Program-made: the position numbers and the translations under genes | Notes under the pieces: model-generated | Databases searched by the model: none | What the model saw: only the letters and a program-made list of their open reading frames with translations | What the model was told of the DNA's origin: nothing | DNA from: Pisaster brevispinus | Lineage: Eukaryota; Echinodermata; Asteroidea; Forcipulatida; Asteriidae | NCBI GenBank assembly: GCA_023634235.1 | Contig: JAMKCF010000009.1 | Span: 124,001 to 188,000 of the forward strand | Length of the DNA: 64,000 nt | Direction of reading: 5' to 3' | Shown here: piece after piece, positions 55,082 through 64,000 of the stretch | Position numbering within the stretch: the stretch's first letter is position 1 | Layout: each line of letters begins with the position of its first letter

Positions 55082-56574
55082 GGAAGTAAGCAAAACCTCA
55101 GTCAACCCTGTTGTAATTTGCAAAAAATGTCACGTTCAAGAAGAAAAGGACCTAAAGGATTGTGTTCAGGATGTTTCTGACTCCACTGACCCTCATCCAA
55201 TAAACATGGTTTGTGTGTACATGACATAACATGTAACATGTACACCATGGAGAAAGGAAACTCCTCCATGGCACACTTACAGAGAGCTGTTGCTATCCTC
55301 CTCTTATCAACAACATAGGCTCTGATGAACACAGGCAGGGGATGAACTTTTAAAACTTTTTTTAAGCGTTTTAAACAAGCATCTGTTGTGGGTAGCCAAT
55401 GACTTGTTTCGTTGTCGCCATGTGGTCACTGCTCATCCAACATGACAGAGAGCTGTCTACCACATGAATCTTTGACATACATGTTTGCAGCTGAACGCTA
55501 AAAATATGTGCCAAGAATCCGGATGTTTTTAATGACTGCACACATGTGTCTTCCACGACTGCATTTATTTTTAGCCCCGCACCCAAGATCAATGCTTCAA
55601 TTTGGAGAGGACCTCCTTCGTAACAACTAAATTCCACACATGCATGCACATCACTCTTAAAATAATTCCTCGTCCAAGTCACGGTCTACTTGTGTCTTCA
55701 GGATGAAGGTTGTTACTATGGCAATCGGGCAGGTCACAGACCCGTCATACATTGCACATCATCACTTGTGAATTAATCAGTGTCTGGTGTGTATTGTCTG
55801 TAGAGAATTCCTTGTGTAATAGTGTCATCAAATGCTGGCATTTGGGAAAAGTTGCATAAATGAATGCATCCTGGATTTAAACCTTGAAATTAAGGTTTCC
55901 TGAGCCCCCCCCCCCCCCACAAAAATTTATAAATAAATTAATTAATTAATACAAAATCTAAACAAACATCCACCCCCCAAAAAAAAATATTTAAAGAAAC
56001 AAATAAATTGAAGCAGATAGCAAATGTTTCTAGAGAAAATAAATAACTAAAAGAAAAGGTTACAAAACTAGATGTGTTGAATAGACTTGTGTGGGTCTTG
56101 TTCATATAACTGAACAGTAGGCCCAGTTGCAAGGCATGATTTTGTTTCCTTCATTTGTTATTTTAAAAAGCGATGTATGTGGGGAACCCAGGGTCCCTCA
56201 AAAAATGTCTAAACGCAAGCAAGACTTGCCCATATTGAAAAATATATACTAAATCAGTAACATGGTCAGGATATAACATTACACTAAACTTCAAATCAAT
56301 CATTTCAATGATGCGACTGTTTGTCTGTAAAATCGGGTAGCCCAGTTTGTATTCCTCTTTCAGTGTTTACAGCCTGATGTCTCGTTTCCCTCTACCCTTA
56401 CCATTAATAATACACCACCTTTTGTTCACCAATCTCTCGGCAAGGTAGGACATTTTAAAATGCATTTAAAGACGGATCCCTCGCAAACTTATCAGGTCTG
56501 GAGTTTCATCTTTGAGAGGGCAAGGCCGTTTTCATTTTGCAAAGTGTACCTCCATTGGAAATCTCAAAGTCAAT

Positions 56575-56640
56575 GGGTAACTTTTTAAGGGGCACCAAGG
56601 TCAAGACCAGGGGCTACAGCGACCATGGCCTCCATGTAAC
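56575..56640. repeat. Inverted relic of the 103-bp satellite monomer
   Basis: The minus strand reads GCCCCTGGTCTTGACCTTGG followed by TGCCCC, matching the core of the monomer at 47,785 in opposite orientation. Confidence 0.4.
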
Positions 56641-56731
56641 TCCAGATCTGAATTATCACACGCTCACTTTGCATAAAATAAATTGAGTAGTCTGCTTCAC
56701 AACCAACAAGATCCTAGTCTGTATCAGTGAA

Positions 56732-56845
56732 TAAGCTTTGCATATTAAATATCTTAAGTGTATGGGATTCCCAATAACACCAATTTGGTGTTACAGTGAA
56801 CACCCACACTATGGACTAATGGAGATATTTAATATGCAAAGCTTA
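56732..56845. mobile_element. Perfect foldback element, 114 bp
   Basis: Perfect 23-bp inverted ends beginning TAAGCTTTGCATATTAAAT. The centre holds a second hairpin, TAACACCAA-T-TTGGTGTTA. No mismatch in either arm pair, so it is a recent insertion or a maintained structure. Confidence 0.7.
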
Positions 56846-58032
56846 GTACACTGGCCCATGTAATTAGACGATCTGTAATTATAGCAAAGGCATTACAAGT
56901 GTAATGAATGTGTGCATTATGTAATGCAAATGCAGTGGAACAGTGTGTACACTATGTACCTATGTCTGAACAATGTACCCTGCAATTTTGCTTCTTGTGT
57001 AGTGGCCAAACAAAGCATGTTTGATTTAGATCCAACTTCAAACAAGATGAACGTCTTTCTCTTTCTCTCCACATCATGTCTACTGTCTGGCCATGTAGAC
57101 ACTGCCCAGTGGTCCCAGATCATGGGTGAAAGGATTTTCTTTTAGGACTGGCCTATTCTGTTAGAGAATTAACTGAGATGTAAAAACAACTTGCATAAAT
57201 TACCTTCTTATTAATTTGTTCAATCGGTTATTTTTAAGTAATGAAATAATTGCACCAGTGGTAAAGAAACAATTTGATCTAGTTAAGCCCCACCTACACT
57301 CGTGTCTTTTATTTAAAGAATTTATTTTTTCCACCTGAAATTTTTTCAAAGCTACAGTGTATAATGTAAAGTACAATGTAGGCCTATAAAATAAATCTTT
57401 GATTTTAATATTTCACTTTTATGTTGGCTACTAAAGACACACCTGAATTGGTGAAGAGATGCGGTTCCTGTTTAAATTAAATTGCATGCAAAAATCACCA
57501 TGGATTCTACAATCTCCTGTTTTTGTTTGGGGGTTATTTTTTTGTGAAGAGAACCGGCCGGGAAATCTCATTTGCACAGGCAATAGTATTTCATGGCAGT
57601 AAGATAAAAACAGGATGGGTGTTGTCTGACCATGTCAGAGGATTGATAGCCACAGATTTCTACCTCCTTGGAGAGAGAGAGAGAGACCACAAAAAAGGAG
57701 AGGGGAAACCAAGGAGAGACATACAATCTCTGCTGAGTGCCGATTCTGATTGTCCCCATAAAATATTCTGGATGCAGCTGGCCGATGTCTGGTGGATGTA
57801 AATCATGGAGACATGGATAATAATCATGTCAATGATGGCTGACATGCCAAGAGCCAAGAAGATACAACTCCCTTAATAGGTTGATTTTGGCAAACAAACT
57901 GCGTCTGGACAATATTGAATAATTTTACTGTACACAGATGTGGTACTTGATGAGTTAAGGCCACACAGGTATGTCAAGATTTTTATGTCAAGATCTTTGC
58001 TTCATTAATGGTGCTCATAAATTTAATACTAA

Positions 58033-58161
58033 GGCCGTGTCCGAAACGACGACTTCGGCTACAGCTAGAGCTAGATCAGCGCGTCTGTCAGTGTTGAAGA
58101 ATAGGCAGACGCGCGCGATCTAGCCGTAGCTGTAGCCGAAGTCGCCGTTTCGGACACGGCC
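58033..58161. mobile_element. PIF/Harbinger-like palindromic miniature element
   Basis: A 129-bp, almost wholly palindromic segment. Arms start GGCCGTGTCCGAAACG and continue GACTTCGGCTACAGCTA with few mismatches. TAA flanks both sides (58,030-58,032 and 58,162-58,164). Confidence 0.75.
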
Positions 58162-58445
58162 TAAGTATGCATGGTGTCTTATTTTCTCCAAGTCCTTTTC
58201 TGCCAATATGATTGTTGCAAAAAAAGCAACTCAAATGATGTTATTTCCCACATGGCCAAGACAGAATTTAACAACAACAACAAAATTCCTCCAAATTGGC
58301 TGATACTGCTTGTACATCATGCATGTAGGCCTACATGTATATAAGACTTCCAACACAATCCATGGTATAGTATATCCTGAGGCGTTATTTCAAGTAATGC
58401 CATCTCAGAATCCCAACAGCATTCAACTTCCGTTTTCTCTCGCAG

Positions 58446-58619
58446 GGATCTCCCAGCAGCTCAGGGTCCAGCAACAAAGAGAAGAGGTCGCCTTACATCT
58501 CCCATGAGAACATAACAACCAGGAGGAGGAAGAGGCTGGTGTCTTCCCCTACAGCAAAGACCAGCCAAGACGCTGCTTGATTGGACCTGGAGGTCCGCTT
58601 TGTCAGCGTCTTGAATAAA
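58446..58619 (+). CDS. Terminal exon of unidentified plus-strand gene
   Basis: A pyrimidine-rich acceptor (CCGTTTTCTCTCGCAG) precedes 44 open codons, stop TGA at 58,578-58,580 and an AATAAA at 58,614-58,619. Reading: GSPSSSGSSNKEKRSPYISH, ENITTRRRKR, LVSSPTAKTSQDAA. The segment is clearly more GC-rich than its surroundings. The product would be a C-terminal Ser-rich tail with a basic RRRKR cluster that could act as a nuclear localisation signal (inference). I do not recognise the family and found no convincing upstream exon. The phase at the acceptor is assumed to be 0. A chance exon is possible but the combination of signals is good. Confidence 0.5.
58614..58619 (+). terminator. Polyadenylation signal AATAAA
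   Basis: AATAAA lies 33 bases after the stop of the plus-strand terminal exon, at a usual distance for a compact 3' UTR. Confidence 0.45.
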
Positions 58620-59607
58620 GTATTTTCACTTAGAACAGGAGAAATGTGCTGGATGAAATGCTATAAAATGTTGCAAATTTATTCAAGCATGTAGTTTTAT
58701 TCAAAAGGAGTAGCAATACTCCTAGGGCACTTCCATTGAATTTATAATCTTTTGGACTCACTGTAATTCCAGGAATATTATTTTTTCATATAAATAATAC
58801 GTATGTAGAACAAGTAAAATACAATGTAATTGTACGAATTGTTGTTTGACAGTCTGGTTTTGTTGGTTTTGGTTAAATTTTTTATGTTTTTCGTCTGTTT
58901 TTTTTTTAGTCTGGATAGGATGATGTACTTGTTTGATTTGATTTTATTAATATTAGTATTGTTAATTGTTTTATTACTTGTCTTGCAATGTGTAAGGTAC
59001 ACATAGAAATAGACGAAAAATAAAGAAACAGAAAAGGAAGAACATTTGGCCTATGCGTCCATCATTTCCAAGTGTTTCACAAACACAAACAAAACGTGAC
59101 ATCCCCAACCACTGATCCTTACACATAACAACATTGCAATGAGCCTTCTGTCCCAAGGTAAACTGATGCCTTCATCAAACATCTCAGTATCAACACTAAT
59201 TATAGCTGTACCAGGTGTATGGCTGGAGGTACATCAAGGTTTTGGTCCCTGTCTTGGGGAATGTCCCCTGGGGTGCTCAGGTGGTAATAGTTCTCCTGCT
59301 CACACTCTGCCTGCTCTCTCTGGCAGACGGTGATAAATATTCCAAACAGCCCCAGAGGAGTTGATTCAACAGCCACAAGTCTCATCATACATGCTTCCAC
59401 TGACCCTAACTACGAATTCTGCATTTATACACTTCATGTTGAACTGTGCATTACCAATGATAAAATTATTCATTAGGAATCGACAGGTTTATGATGGAGG
59501 GTACATGTATGGGGCCTGAATTCCTAAGCACCTAGTAGAGTAATAATAATGTTCAGGATTGTAGTAGGAGACTCCTCTCTGGTTTTTTTTATACTTGTAT
59601 ACTTGTA

Positions 59608-60371
59608 CAGTCGACTCTCGTTAATACGAGCTCGGAAGATACGAGACGCCGGTTAATACGAGGTATTTCACTGGTCCCGAACTGTCCCATGCGTGTTTCT
59701 ATGTCTTAAAAAACGGAAGATACGAGCATGGTCGTAACGAGAACTCGGATATTACGAGGTATTTTTGCGGCCCCGTGATGACAAAATGTATTGTTTTTCA
59801 TACTTTTATAGCGAGATCGGAAAAAATATTGTTGCGTAAATAAAAGTTTACCGTTCAGTCAGCCAAATTTCTGAAATGACATGCGTATTGCCAAACTATT
59901 TTTCGGATCGGACCGGCTACACGGTTCCGTCCGATCCGAAAATCAAAACATTACGCTGGTAACTTATGCTTGAATTACTACTTGGCCTACACGTCTAGCG
60001 GCTACCAGCGAAAACAACGTTCAGCATAGGCGCTACGCAGTATCGAATCTGTCACATCATGGTCACATGAACAGCAAGTTTGACATGACTTTGCTATGAT
60101 TTTTATTTTCATTTATACAAAATATTAAATTTCTATGATCATGGTCAACAAAATTGCATTTATCATTGATATTTTTGTGTACATGATGCTCGTAAGAACT
60201 GTACTAGGAAGCCAACCACTCCGTTCTAGCCTAGACACGTGTGTAGTACATGCACTATGACGACGTGTGTATACAGTACATGTACATGTACGTGTAAATA
60301 GTGCGCTGCGTTTAAGACGAGGTTCGGATGATACGAGGAAAACGGGCCAGTCCGGCGGACCTCGTCGACTG
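59608..60371. mobile_element. pogo-like (Tc1/mariner) non-autonomous element
   Basis: A 764-bp unit flanked by TA on both sides. Ends are inverted (CAGTCGACTCTCGTTAATAC at left, CAGTCGACGAGG at right reverse-complemented). Both ends carry internal repeats of the AATACGAG / GATACGAG type. CAGT-type ends with TA duplication fit pogo/Tigger-like elements. It contains a perfect 14-bp-arm hairpin at 59,900-59,942 and no transposase. Confidence 0.75.
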
Positions 60372-61173
60372 TACATGTACCTGTAGGTGTTGACGTTCAA
60401 GAACTGAAATTGGCATTTCATCAAGCCACTGTATGGTATTTGCTATTTGAAAATGTCAAATCAAAGTTTGCAACAGAAACACATTGAACACTTTTGATAC
60501 TCATTCTAATGGTAAAAAAACACTGCCACAGTGTATGTGTATTCTGATTTTTTAATACATGGCATGGGATGGGCACACACCATACAACTTGTATGATGTA
60601 TACCTGTAGACTTGGAATGCTTTAAGATTTATAGATAGTAGTTCCCACTCGATGTCACAGTGAACATAAAAATATTGCGTGCGGTATGCAGGAGTACTGA
60701 ACAGCGTTCTACCTAAGTTACAGTTGACCAGTCAAAACTCATTCCAAGTGGTTCAGCTTACTAGTTCTGTGTTGAAAACCATCCCTACTTCTTTGTAAAC
60801 ATTGACTAGTGAAAGCCTGACAGACTAGAGAAAAGACGAGCTATTTACTAATTTTAACCGTTTTAACCGTTAAGGGCAAACCCTGTACTATCAAATACCT
60901 TGCATGATTGGTTGCTCAACTACTTTTTTTAGCTGCATAGAAAAATGTGAACGCTTGACGCAGCCCAAAGCCAAGGTTTTAAGTTCACACACTGTTGCTG
61001 TAAGATTTACGTTTCAATAAGTGCTGACAATTGGGAGACTTCCTCCAAGACAAAGAAACATCTGGGATGTGATAATTGAGCAAATTTCCTCTTGTCTTAA
61101 CGTGTCAAGGAAACATCTTACAGTGCATCTTATCAGATCACAATTAGGAATATGAAATTTGATAACTACGTAC

Positions 61174-61266
61174 CTGGGCTTGAAGTACCCACTGGCCAGT
61201 GTAACCCCACAAATGGCAAATCCTGCAGTCTAGCGTTCTGAAGCTTTTTCGGTTCAAAACCTCTTC
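61174..61266 (-). other. Candidate exon with strong splice sites
   Basis: Acceptor TTGCTTCAATTTAG, 93 bases, donor CAG/GTACGT. Two of three frames are open. One continues in frame from the candidate exon at 62,378-62,436 and reads RGFEPKKLQNARLQDLPFVG followed by LHWPVGTSSP. Not recognised. It may be coding, a 5' UTR exon or repeat-derived. Confidence 0.3.
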
Positions 61267-62377
61267 CTAAATTGAAGCAAATACAAAAATCAAAGAGTTG
61301 TTATTAGGTCTTGCAGACAACATGTCTGGTCCAGTGAAACTTCTTAGCTACAAAGCCTGTGGTCCAGGCCTAGAATTAAACGGATGCCATGGAAGCACAC
61401 ATGTATGGCTCATATTCGGACGATAAAATCAGGAAATCATCTACATGGGCAAAATTGACTGTATGTCGCAGCAAATATGGCTTCACAAGTGATTCGTTCA
61501 AACGGCAACAGTGGCCTCGCTAAAATCAAAGGAAGACCTCTCATTTTCTGAGAGTTGTGTGTTAAGTAGTATGCTTCCATTTTTTGACCTCAGAAATGGC
61601 AGCCAAACCAAAGGGGTCAATACCATCTGCCTGTGAACATTTCATTACTCCTTTAATTACAACACAGCACATGATGAACAATTCTTGCAGGTTTGGAGAA
61701 GAAACTGCTTTCTATCAGCAAAATGCAGAATATTGATCTCATAAGGGGAACAGCCGCCCTTTTATAAGAAATATCATTTGAAAATGTCAATGTGATGAGA
61801 CGGCAAAATGCCACTTAGCAGAGGAAGAGACGTTTGTAATTCAATTTACCCTGGCAGACCAAGAAGTGGTTAATTTGCATGGATACCTCACTTGGGGACC
61901 GACCATCAGTGGTACCTGAACAATATGTCAACTATTGGGAATTTTCCACTGCACCACGCTGCATAATGTTCTCAATGATAATGCATTCATAGAGACGCTT
62001 TACAACAGTCAACACTCTTTCGTTGTGTTTAAAGTTGTAACAAGTGATGGCAATTTTTTTCAGACTTGGAGAGTTAAAGTTGCCACCTCAGTGTGCTCTT
62101 CCTGAATAATCAGGAGCATTTGATTTGTTACCTCTGACCTGCACTAAAAATAACAAAGGATGTTGTGCCTGATCAGGTGTTGTTGTTTTAAGGTGCCTGA
62201 TCCCAAGATGTGCAGGCACTCTTTGCAAACTGTACGGCTTCCATTGATCCAGAGGCAAGCCCCAAACAAATTTAAGCAAGTATAAGGTAACATTTTTGTT
62301 AATGAAAAGTTTTCTGAGATTCATGTAGATTCTTCAATAAATTTGTTAACACTTGAAGGAATTCAAGAAATACAAAC

Positions 62378-62436
62378 CTTTTTTTCTCATCAAAAGGTAT
62401 ACTTGACTTGTGGTGTCCTGAAGGTCTGGCCAAAAT
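62378..62436 (-). other. Candidate small exon upstream of 61,266
   Basis: Acceptor ATGTTGTAACAG, 59 bases, donor AAG/GTTTGT. In the frame compatible with 61,174-61,266 it reads FWPDLQDTTSQVYLLMRKK. Splice phase (1) and frame agree between the two, but each is short enough to be open by chance. Confidence 0.25.
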
Positions 62437-62499
62437 CTGTTACAACATTAATCAAAAACAGTTCCATATAAATGTAGTTGTTACACAAAAAATTATGCG

Positions 62500-64000
62500 T
62501 ATAGTGCAGACAATGTCAAATCTATTGTAAAAAAAATGCTCAGGTAAATTTAGGATCTTGTTAAAAAAATTTCAAATACAAAGTAGCCAAAGAATTGATG
62601 CCACAATGCATTGCTACACTGTCTCTAAGCAAATATATCATACATGTATTTTGTGCATCCAATTCCTGTCAGTGCCGGGTTCCAGATAAATGAAAAATAT
62701 GTAAAAAAATACTGTGTATCCGCAATAAAAAGCTTTACATTTTATATTTACAACACCATGAGACCTAGGGATAGTCTTGATCCCTCCCTTTCCCTTTCCA
62801 AATAATCATGAATAAGAGAGGCAATAATCATACTCTGCATGGTCATGTGTACACATGTACATACAAATTTTTCCCTACAAATTTGGATTTGGCAAATCAA
62901 CATACAAATTACAATCTGAAAAAATGCACTCTGGTCCCTTGGCCTTAGGAAGTCAATTGACATGCAAAGTTCAATCCCAAAGTCCAACAAGCAAGGACTC
63001 TGGAGACATTTCTCAGAAACACTGATCCCCTTCTGCATGAATAAATGACCCACTGGACACAACAAAATTGACACAAGAAATGATATAGGCCTATGCATTC
63101 AGCATCACCCTCTGCCTCTGCCCTGTTACACAGGTGCATAGATGTTTCCAGCCCTTGAATTTTGTTCATGAAGGTGGTAGGCATTTGGCAAAAAGACCTT
63201 GTAGGAAATATTCAGGCACCACTACTTGCACAAAATACAAATTTTCATTTACTTTAAATTAATTAATCGTTTTGGGTCATAGGCTTGGTTTTTGTCAATT
63301 TATAGGCCTAATGATTTAAAGAAAGATACAAAGTCACCCGTGAAAATTTCAGTTGAACACAGTGCCTTCTTGACGTTGAGAAAACAAGTAGGCTTTCAGA
63401 TAGAAATTACACAACTTCTTTTCGAGGTCATTACCAAGTTATGACCCTACCTTTAAAATAATAAATAAACATGAATAAATGTACACCCAGTTTTTAACCA
63501 CTGATTCAATGGATATGTTCTTACCAAAAAAATATGTAATAGACAGCTGCAAGCTGTGAATGTGATACAGTATAGGACGAACAGTTTGTTTACCCAGGCA
63601 CAAAAGTAGAATTGGTATTATCAAGCGGATTGCCTCATTTCTGTTACAATATTTCTGTGTTGTTGTTTGTTCAATATTATTATTAATTGTGAACAGCAGC
63701 TCACATTATGCATTAGTCATCAATACTAGGTACACAATTGATATTAACATCAGGTCTTGCAAAATTGTAATTAAAGATACACTGGGCTCAAATTTCAAAA
63801 AAAATCACAACTACAATGTATATCACAGGTTTGTAGATCAGAACTTTCACTTGACAATTTTACAAATGACCTAAAATATTTCTAGCATTTGCTGAACTTT
63901 AAAAACATCTTGATTTTGAAAAGACTTAGAATAAATGAGTCCAAGTTTAAAGCATACACGTATGCATATATTTAGAGAAACAGTAGACAGCTGGATTTTA
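62500..64000. other. Right edge, no gene seen; family C repeat copy
   Basis: Only a second member of dispersed family C (63,270-63,459) is recognisable. Long minus-strand frames near 62,750-63,184 have random composition. Confidence 0.5.

Noticed and set aside
49114..55682. Weak similarity between minus-strand frames at 49,114-49,329 and 55,371-55,682
   Set aside because: A short shared block (CCCAAGATCAATGCTTC-like) exists, but it is too short and degenerate to claim a protein family. At most it is an old repeat.

Overview
This is animal (metazoan) nuclear DNA. It is AT-rich, with small exons separated by long introns bounded by GT-AG splice sites, and it holds many short transposon remnants and tRNA-derived SINEs. 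The one gene I can name is a formin of the DAAM family (Dishevelled-associated activator of morphogenesis). The repeat content and the abundant TACATGTA-type palindromes fit a marine invertebrate, perhaps an echinoderm or another invertebrate deuterostome. That placement is an inference and is not secure.

Left third (1-23,084). The DAAM gene runs right to left on the minus strand. I could join 14 coding exons with consistent splice phases, from the ATG at 23,008 to the FH1 exon ending at 103. They give 577 complete codons: GTPase-binding/DID/FH3 region, coiled coil, then the proline-rich FH1. The FH2 actin-nucleating domain and the DAD tail lie beyond the left edge. The introns carry hAT-like, TA-flanked and foldback miniature elements, SINEs, a 13-bp AGGTCA-bearing array, and a degenerate ~75-bp tandem repeat whose last unit runs into coding exon 11.

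Right two thirds (23,085-64,000). No gene here can be named. This is probably upstream 5' UTR introns of DAAM and/or intergenic DNA. It holds a well-formed terminal exon with stop codon and AATAAA on the plus strand (58,446-58,619) from an unidentified gene, a few weaker exon-like segments on the minus strand, and many mobile-element remnants. These are an 835-bp TA-flanked element (27.9 kb), a 1-kb hAT-like element (36.7 kb), two PIF/Harbinger-like miniature elements (38.3 and 58.0 kb), a 764-bp pogo-like element (59.6 kb) and perfect foldbacks (56.7 kb). There is also a 103-bp satellite at 49.6-50.4 kb arranged in 309-bp higher-order units.

I found no CRISPR array, no intact tRNA or rRNA gene, no autonomous transposase and no operon-like organisation. 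Most long open frames in the window are chance frames or lie inside repeats.
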